NCBI RefSeq assembly: GCF_014652335.1 | Contig: NZ_BMYP01000006.1 | Span: forward strand, 1 to 32,639 | Source of the DNA: Vogesella fluminis | Lineage (GTDB): Bacteria; Pseudomonadota; Gammaproteobacteria; Burkholderiales; Chromobacteriaceae | Reading direction: 5' to 3' | Length of the DNA: 32,639 nt | Part shown: positions 16,012 through 23,704 of the stretch, piece by piece | How the letters are laid out: every line of letters begins with the position of its first letter | Numbering within the stretch: position 1 is the stretch's first letter | The notes under the pieces: generated by a model | Databases searched by the model: none | What the model was told of the DNA's origin: nothing | The model's input: only the letters and a program-made list of their open reading frames with translations | Position numbers and translations under genes: made by a program

Positions 16012-18039
16012 ATGATGCAACACCCGTCGCCAGACACCGCACTCGGCGCCACGCTGCTGTCCGGGCTGGAGCTGCTGGAGCAGGGCATCACCGTGTTCGA
16101 TGCCGGGCTGAGGCTGGTGGCCTGCAACCAGCGCTTTCTGACGCTGCTGGATTTTCCGCCGCAGCTGGCGGCGGTGGGCACGCCGTTCGAGGCCTTTATC
16201 CGTTATAACGCCTGCCGCGGCGAGTACGGCCCCGGCGACGCGGAACTGCAGGTGGCGGAGCGGGTGGTGCGCGCGCAGCGCTTCGAGCGCCACGAGTTCG
16301 AACGCAGGCGCCCGGATGGCTCGCTGCTGCGCGTGCGCGGCGCGCCCTTGCCGCAGGGTGGTTTCATCACGCTGTATAGCGCACTGGACGCAGGGCAGGC
16401 CGCCGCGCGCCATCGGCAGGCACCGGCGCCCGATCCGGCGGGGCATGCCGCCGGGCTGCAACAGGCGCGCCAGCAACTGTATGCCGTGCAGCTGGCCAAC
16501 GAGCAGCTTGCCGCCGCCTTGCAGCGCAGCGAACAGCGGCTGCGGCTGATCACCGACACCATCCCGGCGCTGATCGCCTATTTCGACCACGGCCAGATCT
16601 ACCGCTACGCCAACAAGGGCTACGCCGACTGGTTCGGCCGCGACAGTGCGCAGATGAGCGGACGCCACATCTCGCAGGCGCTGGGCAGCAAGTTCTACGC
16701 CGCGGTGCAGCGCTACGTCGAGGAGGCTCTGACCGGCAAGCAGCTCAGCTACGAGTACTCGATGGAAAAGGACGACGGCAGCACCATCTTCGCGCGCAGC
16801 ACGCTGGTGCCGGAGATCGCTGCCGGCGGCGAGGTGCTGGGCTGCTTCGTGTTGTCCTTCGACATCACCGAGCAGAAACAGACCCGGGCGGCGCTGGTGC
16901 AGGCGCAGAAGATGGAAGCCATCGGCCAGCTGTCCGGCGGCATGGCACACGACTTCAACAATATGCTGACCGTGGTGCTGGGCAATCTCGGCGAATTGCG
17001 CCGCCGCCTGCCGCCGCAGCCGGCGCTGCTGGATTATCTCGACCCGGCGCTGCACGCCGCCGGACGCGGCGTGGAGCTGGTGCGGCGCCTGCTGGGCTTT
17101 GCCCGCCAGCAGCCGCTATTGGCGCAGCCGGTGCAGATCGGCGGGCTGATCCGCGGCATGATGCAGCTGTTGCAGCGCTCGCTGCCGGAAAACATCGTGC
17201 CGGATTGCCAGCTGGCGGCGGAGCACGACTACGTGATGGCCGACGCCAACCAGCTGGAAAGCGCCATCCTCAACCTGGTGCTGAACGCGCGCGACGCGAT
17301 GCCGGACGGCGGCAGGCTGCAGATTGCGGCCAACGTCGAGACGCTGGATGCACGCACCGCCGCCGAGTGGCAGCTGGCCGCCGGCGACTATATCCGCATC
17401 GACGTGACGGACAATGGCTGCGGCATGACGCCGGAGGTGCAGCTGCGCGTGTTCGAGCCCTTCTTCACCACCAAGCAGTTCGGCAGCGGCAGCGGCCTGG
17501 GGCTTGCGATGGTGTACGGCTTTGCGCGCCAGTCCGGCGGCCAGGTCAGCGTCAGCAGCCAGCCGGGGTGCGGCAGCGTATTCAGCCTGCGCCTGCCGCG
17601 TACCACGCCGACGGCGCAGCCGCACGGCCGGCTCGATTTCAGCGGCCGGGCCGGCGGCCGCGAGCGGCCGCTGGTGCTGCTGGTGGAGGACGATCCGGAG
17701 GTGCGGCGCGTGGTGCAGCGGCAGCTGAGCGCGCTCAGCTATCCGGTGGTGGAGGCGGAAAACGGTGACGAGGCGGCGACGCTGCTGGCCAGCATCGCCG
17801 ACATCGGCCTGCTGCTGAGCGACATCGTGATGCCGGGCCGGCTCGGCGGCCGCTGTCTGGCGGCGCTGGCGCGGCAGCAGCGGCCGGAGATCCGCATCCT
17901 GCTGATGAGTGGCTACGCCGCGCCGGCGGAGGCGGAGGATGACCGCACCCGCGACATTCCGCTGCTGGCCAAACCCTTTACCGAGGCCCAACTGGGCCGG
18001 ATGCTCGACGAGGTGATGCTGTGTCCCAGAACGAACTGA
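16012..18039 (+). CDS. Hybrid sensor histidine kinase (PAS-PAS-HisKA-HATPase-REC)
   Basis: This 675-residue protein has no clear membrane segment and is probably cytoplasmic. Domains in order: a PAS-7-type domain (GITVFDAGLRLVACNQRFLT, about residues 20-130); a short helical linker; a PAS domain near 180-290; HisKA with the phospho-accepting His in MAHDFNNML (H313); a HATPase with NLVLNARDAM, DNGCGM and GSGSGLGLAMV boxes; and a C-terminal receiver (LVLLVEDDPEV) with Asp at about 604 (LLSDIVMPG). AAGGAG at 15999-16004 best serves the ATG at 16012; a GTG at 16009 and an ATG at 16015 are alternatives. Its end overlaps the next gene by 19 bp. The built-in receiver plus a separate regulator suggests a branched phosphorelay. 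The signal is unknown; a redox or aromatic PAS ligand is possible. Confidence 0.93.
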   Translation: MMQHPSPDTALGATLLSGLELLEQGITVFDAGLRLVACNQRFLTLLDFPPQLAAVGTPFEAFIRYNACRGEYGPGDAELQVAERVVRAQRFERHEFERRRPDGSLLRVRGAPLPQGGFITLYSALDAGQAAARHRQAPAPDPAGHAAGLQQARQQLYAVQLANEQLAAALQRSEQRLRLITDTIPALIAYFDHGQIYRYANKGYADWFGRDSAQMSGRHISQALGSKFYAAVQRYVEEALTGKQLSYEYSMEKDDGSTIFARSTLVPEIAAGGEVLGCFVLSFDITEQKQTRAALVQAQKMEAIGQLSGGMAHDFNNMLTVVLGNLGELRRRLPPQPALLDYLDPALHAAGRGVELVRRLLGFARQQPLLAQPVQIGGLIRGMMQLLQRSLPENIVPDCQLAAEHDYVMADANQLESAILNLVLNARDAMPDGGRLQIAANVETLDARTAAEWQLAAGDYIRIDVTDNGCGMTPEVQLRVFEPFFTTKQFGSGSGLGLAMVYGFARQSGGQVSVSSQPGCGSVFSLRLPRTTPTAQPHGRLDFSGRAGGRERPLVLLVEDDPEVRRVVQRQLSALSYPVVEAENGDEAATLLASIADIGLLLSDIVMPGRLGGRCLAALARQQRPEIRILLMSGYAAPAEAEDDRTRDIPLLAKPFTEAQLGRMLDEVMLCPRTN

Positions 18040-18758
18040 CGGCGGCGGTGCCGCCCGAAAAACTGATCTACGTGGTGGAAGACGACCTGGCGGTGGCGCG
18101 GCTAATCAGCGGCGTGCTGGCGGAGTACCAGTTCCGTCACGAGTCGTTCCGCACCGGGCAGGCCTTCCTGCAACGGCTGCGGCAGCAGGCGCCAGACCTG
18201 TGCATCGTCGACCTCGGCCTGCCGGACATGGACGGCATGGCGCTGCTGCGGCAGATCCGCGAACGCCATCGCTGCGGCGTGATCATCCTCACCGGCCGCG
18301 GCCATGTCGGCGACCGCGTGATGGGGCTGGAAAGCGGCGCCGACGACTACATCATGAAGCCGTTCGAGCCGCGCGAGCTGGTGGCGCGGGTGCGCAGCAT
18401 CCTGCGCCGCTGCGAGGCGCCGGGTGAGACCGGCGATGCGGCGCGGCAGCGGGTGGCGCATTTTTCCGGCTGGCGTTTCGACGTGGCGCGGCTGTCGCTG
18501 TACGCGCCGGACGGCGGCGAGCGCCCGCTCAGCGCCGGCGAGGGGCTGATGCTGCTGCGCTTCCTGGAGCGGCCCAACCGCGTGCTGCCGCGCGAACAGC
18601 TGCTGGGACAGCACGACATCTCGCCGTTCGACCGCAGCATCGACGTGCGCATCTCGCGGCTGCGGCGCAAGCTGGAGGACGATTCCTGCAACCCGCGTCT
18701 GATCAAGACCGTGTACGGTGCCGGCTACCTGTTCGTCAGCAGCGTGGTGTGGGAATAG
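18021..18758 (+). CDS. OmpR-family response regulator
   Basis: This 245-residue partner of the upstream kinase has an N-terminal receiver with the acidic pair in YVVEDDLAV, phospho-acceptor Asp at about 64 (CIVDLGLPDMDG), a conserved Thr in ILTGRG and Lys in IMKPFEP. A C-terminal winged helix follows, with the family ending SIDVRISRLRRKLEDD and TVYGAGYLF. The start is a GTG at 18021, preceded by GAGGTGAT inside the end of the kinase gene, so translation is coupled. Likely targets are not shown; the divergent acyl-CoA synthetase is the first candidate. Transcription ends at the inverted word pair at 18784-18815. Confidence 0.92.
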   Translation: MSQNELTAAVPPEKLIYVVEDDLAVARLISGVLAEYQFRHESFRTGQAFLQRLRQQAPDLCIVDLGLPDMDGMALLRQIRERHRCGVIILTGRGHVGDRVMGLESGADDYIMKPFEPRELVARVRSILRRCEAPGETGDAARQRVAHFSGWRFDVARLSLYAPDGGERPLSAGEGLMLLRFLERPNRVLPREQLLGQHDISPFDRSIDVRISRLRRKLEDDSCNPRLIKTVYGAGYLFVSSVVWE

Positions 18759-18783
18759 CGCGTTCGCGCCAGGGGAAAACGCT

Positions 18784-18815
18784 TGCGGCCAACCTTGATG
18801 CCAAGGTTGGCCGCA
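18784..18815. terminator. Inverted pair of the interspersed word acting as likely two-way terminator
   Basis: TGCGGCCAACCTT (18784-18796) and AAGGTTGGCCGCA (18803-18815) form a perfect 13-bp stem with a 6-nt loop. They sit between the convergent response regulator and oxidoreductase genes, 26 bp and 19 bp from their stops. A weak T-rich stretch (ATTTTG) follows on the plus strand. Confidence 0.7.
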
Positions 18816-18833
18816 GTATTTTGACATTGGCCG

Positions 18834-19871
18834 TTATACCGGCAGCTCACAGCCGCTGCGGGCGCTGTCCAGCCCCAGCTCGATCAGCTGCATCACCGCG
18901 ATCGCGTCGTCCGCCGGCACCGGGTTGGCGCCTTCGCCGCGGATCGCCGCCGCCACCGCGGCGTAGTAGTGGCGGTAGTCGCCGCTCAGGGTCGGCACCA
19001 CGTCGCCGTGTTCCTCGCCATCCTGCTGCCAGTAGTGCAGGCCGTGCAGCGGGTCCTCGCCCCAGCCGGGACCGCCTGGCGCCTCGCCGCGTTTCAGCGC
19101 CGCTTCCTGGGTGTCCAGCCCGTATTTCACGTAGCTGCCCAGCGTGCCGTGCACCGCGAAGCGCGGCACGCCGCCGCTGATCAGGCTGCTGGCCGACAGC
19201 CGCACCCGCAGCCGGCCGTAGTGCAGCTGCACGTGGAAGTAGTCGGTGGCAACGGCGCCGCAGCGCTGCGCGGCGAAGTCGGCGTGGATGGTGCGCGGCC
19301 GGCCGAACAGCTGCAGTGTCTGGTCCAGCAGGTGCGGGCCGAGGTCGAACCACAGCCCGCCGCCGGCGCCGGCGGATTCGCGCCAGCGCGCCTGTACCTG
19401 CGGCCGGTAGCGCTCGAAGCGCGACTCGAACAGTACGATGTCGCCCAGCGTGCCATCCTGCAGCAGCTGGCGCACGGTGAGGAAGTCGGCATCCCAGCGC
19501 CGGTTGTGGAAGGCCGACAACAGACGTTGGTAAATGCCGGCCAGTACCTGCAGCTCCTGCGCCTCGGCCGTGCTCAGCGTGAACGGCTTGTCCACCACCA
19601 CGTGCTTGCCGGCGGCCAGCGCCGCGGCGGCCAGCGGGAAGTGGCTGTCGTTGGGGCTGGCGATCACCATCAGGTCGATGTCCGGATCGGCCAGCGCCAG
19701 CGCCACGTCGCTGAGTACGCGGCTGTCCGGGTGCTCGTGCAGCAGCTGTTCGCCCTTGCTGCTGACGATGGTGTGCAGGCGCAGATCCGGGCAGGCATGC
19801 AGCAGCGGGGCGTGGATGGTACGACCGGCGTAGCCGTAGCCGATCAGGGCGACATTCAGGGGCATGCTCAT
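18834..19871 (-). CDS. Gfo/Idh/MocA-family NAD(P)-dependent oxidoreductase
   Basis: This 345-residue enzyme has an N-terminal Rossmann fold (LNVALIGYGYAGRTIHAPLL, with the GxGxxG-like GYGYAG) and the family catalytic motif near VVVDKPFTLS (DKP in place of EKP). The C-terminal alpha/beta domain carries WFDLGPHLLDQTLQLFG, whose GPH-LLD is the usual catalytic-His helix. Members oxidise or reduce sugars, inositols or related compounds; YdgJ/YgjR-type proteins of E. coli are of similar length and layout. The start ATG at 19871 has GGAAG upstream. It stands alone with its own 3' structure. The substrate is not deducible. Confidence 0.9.
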   Translation of the reverse strand: MSMPLNVALIGYGYAGRTIHAPLLHACPDLRLHTIVSSKGEQLLHEHPDSRVLSDVALALADPDIDLMVIASPNDSHFPLAAAALAAGKHVVVDKPFTLSTAEAQELQVLAGIYQRLLSAFHNRRWDADFLTVRQLLQDGTLGDIVLFESRFERYRPQVQARWRESAGAGGGLWFDLGPHLLDQTLQLFGRPRTIHADFAAQRCGAVATDYFHVQLHYGRLRVRLSASSLISGGVPRFAVHGTLGSYVKYGLDTQEAALKRGEAPGGPGWGEDPLHGLHYWQQDGEEHGDVVPTLSGDYRHYYAAVAAAIRGEGANPVPADDAIAVMQLIELGLDSARSGCELPV

Positions 19872-19986
19872 GGTGGGTCTTCCGGTGGGTCTCTGCTTTC
19901 AGCCTAGTCCAAGGGTGGCAGGCGGCTGGATTCATTGCGTGCTCGCTACCGCTTTAATGGCCTGGCATGGCGGGGCAGGGGACAAG

Positions 19987-20015
19987 AAAAAGGCCCCGTG
20001 TCGTGATACGGGGCC
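19987..20015 (-). terminator. Rho-independent terminator for the DUF945 gene, displaced by an insertion
   Basis: On the minus strand GGCCCCGT/ACGGGGCC (19992-19999 with 20008-20015, 8-nt loop) is followed by a T run (A5 at 19987-19991 on the plus strand). It is separated from the DUF945 stop codon by the 140-bp element at 20026-20165. Confidence 0.85.
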
Positions 20016-20025
20016 GCTGGCCTTA

Positions 20026-20165
20026 GAACCTGTTCAATGTCTGCTGCGCTTCGGCGATACCGCGTTAAAAGCGCCTTCGGAATGCTCATTTACGACTTGT
20101 AAACTCCGCTTCCTCAGGCGCTTTCGCCTTGTCTCGCTCTAGCTCGCGAGACTTTGAACAGGCTC
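20026..20165. mobile_element. 140-bp MITE-like element with terminal inverted repeats and TTA duplication
   Basis: The left end GAACCTGTTCAATGTCT and the reverse complement of the right end GAGCCTGTTCAAAGTCT match at 15 of 17 positions. TTA flanks both ends (20023-20025 and 20166-20168), a 3-bp target duplication like those of IS5-family elements (TNA). The interior contains a further inverted pair (AAAGCGCCT and AGGCGCTTT), so the whole can fold as a long hairpin. It has no open frame. The right-hand TTA is the minus-strand stop codon TAA of the DUF945 gene. Confidence 0.75.
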
Positions 20166-21776
20166 TTACTGGGCGGCCGAGGCGGCCGGCGGCGCCGGAT
20201 CTTCCTCTTCTTCCCACGGCAAGGCGACGCGGGTGCTGTTGACCAGCAGCGTGCCGTTCTTGAAGTCGATCCTGGTGGCCAGCTGGCCGTTCTGCTGCGT
20301 GATCAGCTTCTGGCTTTCCCATTCGCTGAGCTGGGCGTCGAGCAGGCTCTTGGCCAGGTTGTCGATTTCGCCGAGATCCGGCTGCTCTTCGGCGCTGGCG
20401 TCGACGGTGAACAGGTTGCGCGCCTGCGCCACCACCAGGTTTTCCAGCGTCTGGCGCGGCAGCTCGATATTGAGCAGCGCGATGAAGCGCTTGATGAATT
20501 CCAGCGGCGTCTTCAGCTCGCTTTCCTGCAGCCCCTGCAGCGCGATCTGGCCGTCAAGCTTGGCCTCGCCGGTCGGCATGCGCAGCGAGAAGGTGTTGAT
20601 CATGATCTTCGGATCGTTGATCAGCAGTGGCAGGCCCTGCTTGGTGATCGCCTCGATGTAGCGCTTGCGCAGCTGCGTCGGGTCCTTCTCCTCGAACGGG
20701 ATGCGGGTGAAGGCCTGGTCCAGCTTCACCAGCGTCGGGCCGTGCAGGTGGTTGGCGGAGATGTCCAGCTTCAGCGGGCCGTACACGCTGTCGTTGTAGC
20801 TGAAGGTGTCGAAATCCAGCTTGCCGCGGGTGTTGATGAATTCTTCCTGCTCGCTGGTGACGATCTGGTACTTCAGGTTTTTCAGCTCGACATTCGACGG
20901 CCGGAATTCGCCGCTCGGGTTGATGAACTCGCCGACGCGCACGCGGCTGACCAGGTGGATCAGCTCGTTGAGCTTGATGCTGTACGGAATGCTCTCGTTC
21001 CACTTCAGGCTGACATTGGCCACCGACAGCTCGCCGGTGCCGAGCTTGACGCCGGTGTTGCCGGGGCGCACGTCGGACAGGTAGCGGATATTGTCGAAGC
21101 TGAAGCGGCCCTTGGGGCCGGCTTCCAGCACGAAGCCGGGCGATACCGACTCCGCTTGGTATTCCTTGTAGCCGGCGGCGTAGTTCAGGTGCAGGTTGAA
21201 GCCGCGCCACTTCATTTTTACGCCGGCAAGGGTTTCCTCGTAGTCGAATTGCGGTACCGCCACGCTCAGTTCGCCGCCACCGGCGAGGCCGAGGCGGTTG
21301 ACGATGGTGATCGGCTCGGCGTCGCCAAAGAAGCGTTGCAGCGTCTTGCGCGTGCCCTCGCTCATGTCGAAGGTGGTCTCGACGCGGGCGCGTCCGGGGC
21401 TGAAGTGGCCGCTGAGCAGGCCTGGCAGCGGGCCGTGCGCCACGTCGTGGTGGTAGCGGATGCTGCCCTGGAACAGCGGGCGCACGTTTTCCGGCAGCAG
21501 GCCGATGTAGGGGCCGAGCAGTTCCTGGTTGAATTCCAGCTCGGTGCTTTCCTGCGACGAGAACCAGCCGCGCTGGTACTGGTGCGACTTGACCTTGAAT
21601 ACCGACATCGCCGCAATCATCTGGTGTTGCTCCGCCAGTGTTTCCTCGGCTTTGATGCCGGCCCAGTAGGAAAAGGCACCATAGAAGGCAAAAGTGCCGG
21701 CGACAGCGGCGGCAGTGAGTTTGATAGCGTGCTTGTTGGCGTTCACGATCCGGCCTGGGTGACGAAATGACTGCAT
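20166..21776 (-). CDS. DUF945 (YdgA-like) membrane-anchored periplasmic protein
   Basis: This 536-residue protein has a single N-terminal hydrophobic segment (AIKLTAAAVAGTFAFYGAFSYWA) followed by a long polar region rich in beta-strand-like repeats. The YdgA signature is seen in the start of the soluble part (HQYQRGWFSSQESTELEF), the usual xYxRGxFxSxA-type motif of this family. The C-terminal third carries RMPTGEAKLDGQIALQG and INTFSLRMP. Family members are inner-membrane-anchored with unknown function. ATG at 21776 has no clear ribosome site; GTG at 21746 is an alternative that shortens the protein by 10 residues. The stop codon coincides with the target duplication of a MITE-like insertion. 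Confidence 0.8.
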   Translation of the reverse strand: MQSFRHPGRIVNANKHAIKLTAAAVAGTFAFYGAFSYWAGIKAEETLAEQHQMIAAMSVFKVKSHQYQRGWFSSQESTELEFNQELLGPYIGLLPENVRPLFQGSIRYHHDVAHGPLPGLLSGHFSPGRARVETTFDMSEGTRKTLQRFFGDAEPITIVNRLGLAGGGELSVAVPQFDYEETLAGVKMKWRGFNLHLNYAAGYKEYQAESVSPGFVLEAGPKGRFSFDNIRYLSDVRPGNTGVKLGTGELSVANVSLKWNESIPYSIKLNELIHLVSRVRVGEFINPSGEFRPSNVELKNLKYQIVTSEQEEFINTRGKLDFDTFSYNDSVYGPLKLDISANHLHGPTLVKLDQAFTRIPFEEKDPTQLRKRYIEAITKQGLPLLINDPKIMINTFSLRMPTGEAKLDGQIALQGLQESELKTPLEFIKRFIALLNIELPRQTLENLVVAQARNLFTVDASAEEQPDLGEIDNLAKSLLDAQLSEWESQKLITQQNGQLATRIDFKNGTLLVNSTRVALPWEEEEDPAPPAASAAQ

Positions 21777-21858
21777 ATCTTACAATAGCCGCGCCGGTGT
21801 GACGAATCGGCACGCTGGCGATTGTCGATTCTTTTGCGGGCTACGGCGGTCAATTGTG

Positions 21859-21864
21859 TAAAAT
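21859..21864 (+). promoter_or_regulatory. Possible -10 element of the desaturase promoter
   Basis: TAAAAT lies 42 bp before the desaturase ATG in an AT-richer stretch, with TTGCGG at 21834-21839 as a poor, widely spaced -35. By-eye assignment only. Confidence 0.35.
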
Positions 21865-21905
21865 AGAGTGTTATTTCTGCTGAAACCAAGAGGCTTGAAC
21901 TGCGA

Positions 21906-23087
21906 ATGGAATGGCTTAACGGTCTGATCGACCTGCCCTGGTGGGGGTATATCGTGGTGGCATTGGCCCTGACCCACATCACCATCGTGTCGGTAACCAT
22001 CTTCCTGCATCGGCACCAGGCGCACCGCGCCCTGGACCTGCATCCGATTCCGAGCCACTTCTTCCGTTTCTGGCTGTGGCTGACCACCGGCCAGATTACC
22101 AAGGAATGGGCGGCGATCCACCGCAAGCACCACGCGCGCTGCGAAACGGCGGAAGACCCGCACAGCCCGCAAGTGCTGGGCATCAGGAAGGTCATGTGGG
22201 AAGGCGCCGAACTGTACCGCGCCGCCTGCAAGGACCGTGGCATCATGGAAAAATTCGGCCACGGCACGCCTGACGACTGGCTGGAGCACAATCTGTACAC
22301 CAGGCACACCGGCAAGGGCATCCTGCTGATGCTGGCCATCGATGTGGTGCTGTTCGGTGCCGCCGGTCTGTCGATCTGGGCGGTGCAGATGGCGTGGATC
22401 CCGTTCTTCGCCGCCGGCGTAATCAACGGCATCGGCCACTTCTGGGGCTATCGCAACTTCGAGAACGAGGATGCCGCCACCAATGTGCTGCCGTGGGGCA
22501 TCCTGATCGGCGGCGAAGAGCTGCACAACAACCATCACACCTTCGGTGCCTCGGCCAAGCTGTCGTACAAGTGGTTCGAGTTCGACATCGGCTGGATGTA
22601 TATCCGCATGCTGGAAATCGCCGGCCTGGCCTCGGTGCGCAAGGTGGCGCCGCGGCTGGTGGAGGCGCCGCGCGCCCGGCAGCTGGATCCTGAGCACCTG
22701 CAGGCGATCATCGCCAACCGTTATGCGGTGGCGGCGCGCTATGCCCGTGAGCTGAAGGACGTGTACCGCACCGAGGTGGAAAAGCTGCACCTGCCGGAAC
22801 TGAAGGCGCCGCAGCTGCTGCGCAAGATGAAGGTGTGGCTGAAGCAGGATGCCAAGGACACCCCGGCGCAGGAACGCGAGCAGCTGGCGGTGGTACTGGA
22901 AAAGAGCCAGGTGCTGCATACCGTGTACTCGATGCGTCAGGAGCTGTCGCGCCTGTGGGAGCGTTCGTCGCTGACCCGTGACGAACTGCTGAAGGAACTG
23001 CAGGACTGGTGCGCCCGCGCCGAGACCAGCGGTATCGAATCGCTGCAGCGTTTCTCGCAGAGTCTGCGTCGTGCCTCGGTGGCCTGA
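21906..23087 (+). CDS. Acyl-lipid/acyl-CoA delta-9-type fatty acid desaturase
   Basis: This 393-residue membrane di-iron enzyme introduces a double bond into acyl chains. The three histidine boxes are present: HRHQAH (35-40), HRKHH (72-76) and HNNHH (207-211), with hydrophobic segments before the first box and between the second and third. The OLE1/DesC-type core ends near residue 260. An extra C-terminal region of about 130 residues is charged and helical (YARELKDVYRTEVEKLH, EREQLAVVLEKSQVLHTVYS) and probably forms coiled coil; many proteobacterial homologues carry such a tail. It is monocistronic, with its own terminator. Confidence 0.93.
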   Translation: MEWLNGLIDLPWWGYIVVALALTHITIVSVTIFLHRHQAHRALDLHPIPSHFFRFWLWLTTGQITKEWAAIHRKHHARCETAEDPHSPQVLGIRKVMWEGAELYRAACKDRGIMEKFGHGTPDDWLEHNLYTRHTGKGILLMLAIDVVLFGAAGLSIWAVQMAWIPFFAAGVINGIGHFWGYRNFENEDAATNVLPWGILIGGEELHNNHHTFGASAKLSYKWFEFDIGWMYIRMLEIAGLASVRKVAPRLVEAPRARQLDPEHLQAIIANRYAVAARYARELKDVYRTEVEKLHLPELKAPQLLRKMKVWLKQDAKDTPAQEREQLAVVLEKSQVLHTVYSMRQELSRLWERSSLTRDELLKELQDWCARAETSGIESLQRFSQSLRRASVA

Positions 23088-23107
23088 GAACCCTGTTGTC
23101 TGACCCA

Positions 23108-23133
23108 ACGCCGGAGCGACCCTCCGGCGTTTT
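23108..23133 (+). terminator. Rho-independent terminator of the desaturase gene
   Basis: ACGCCGGA (23108-23115) pairs with TCCGGCGT (23123-23130), followed by TTTG. It lies 20 bp after the desaturase stop. Confidence 0.85.
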
Positions 23134-23188
23134 GTTTGGTGCTGCCGCGCAGTACCAGTACCCATCATCCATTTATTCGGGAGTCGCA

Positions 23189-23533
23189 ATGAGTCTGTAT
23201 CGTCACAAACCGGGCAAGCGCATGTCGGAAGCCGTGGTCGTCAACGGCCTGATCTACACCGTGCAGGTGCCGGAAAGCGGTCAGGGTGATGCCCGCGCGC
23301 AGACCGCGGAGACCCTGGGCCTGATCGACACCGTGCTGGCCGAGCTGGACAGCGACAAGAGCAAGATCGTGGAAGCCACCATCTTCCTGACCGACCTCGC
23401 CGATTTCGACGCCATGAACGAGGCGTGGGACGCCTGGGTGGCGGAAGGCAATGCGCCGGTGCGCTGCACGGTGCAGGCGAAACTGGCCCATCCGGACTGG
23501 AAGATCGAGATCCGCATCGTCGCCAGCCGCTAA
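23189..23533 (+). CDS. Rid2-subfamily protein (YoaB-like)
   Basis: This 114-residue protein of the YjgF/YER057c/UK114 (Rid) superfamily closely resembles E. coli YoaB: the segment EATIFLTDLADFDAMNEAWD and the following NAPVRCTVQAKL match its characteristic block. The Arg in PVRCTVQ aligns with the Arg that binds substrate carboxylates in RidA. The RidA-type acidic residue in KIEIEA is Arg here (KIEIRIV), as expected for other Rid subfamilies, so 2-aminoacrylate deaminase activity should not be assumed. The ATG at 23189 has CGGGAG upstream. It lies between a terminator on each side, thus a single-gene unit. Confidence 0.92.
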   Translation: MSLYRHKPGKRMSEAVVVNGLIYTVQVPESGQGDARAQTAETLGLIDTVLAELDSDKSKIVEATIFLTDLADFDAMNEAWDAWVAEGNAPVRCTVQAKLAHPDWKIEIRIVASR

Positions 23534-23567
23534 GACAGGCACGGCGCCGGCAGTCCGATCGCCGCGC

Positions 23568-23605
23568 AAAAAGGCCGCCGCACCGATAGGTGCCGGCGGC
23601 CTTTT
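23568..23605 (+). terminator. Rho-independent terminator of the Rid gene
   Basis: GGCCGCCGCACC (23573-23584) pairs with GGTGCCGGCGGCC (23589-23601) with one bulged base, followed by TTTT and preceded by AAAAA, so it can work in both directions. Confidence 0.85.
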
Positions 23606-23663
23606 GCATGCTGTCAGCCGGCCTTGTCCGGTCTCCGCGCAGGGGCGCGAGGCCAGAACAAGG

Positions 23664-23697
23664 CAAGGTTGGCCGCAAGGCGTTGCGGCCAACCTTG
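23664..23697. repeat. Inverted pair of the interspersed word, perfect 15-bp stem
   Basis: CAAGGTTGGCCGCAA (23664-23678) and TTGCGGCCAACCTTG (23683-23697) form a perfect stem with a 4-nt loop. It starts 8 bp beyond the stop codon of the ABC transporter gene and is the only 3' structure seen for it, though without a T run. Confidence 0.85.
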
Positions 23698-23704
23698 GTG
23701 CGGC

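Noticed and set aside
23189-23533. Calling the Rid protein RidA (2-iminobutanoate deaminase)
   Set aside because: The sequence matches the YoaB/Rid2 pattern, and the RidA-type acidic residue in KIEIEA is replaced by Arg.
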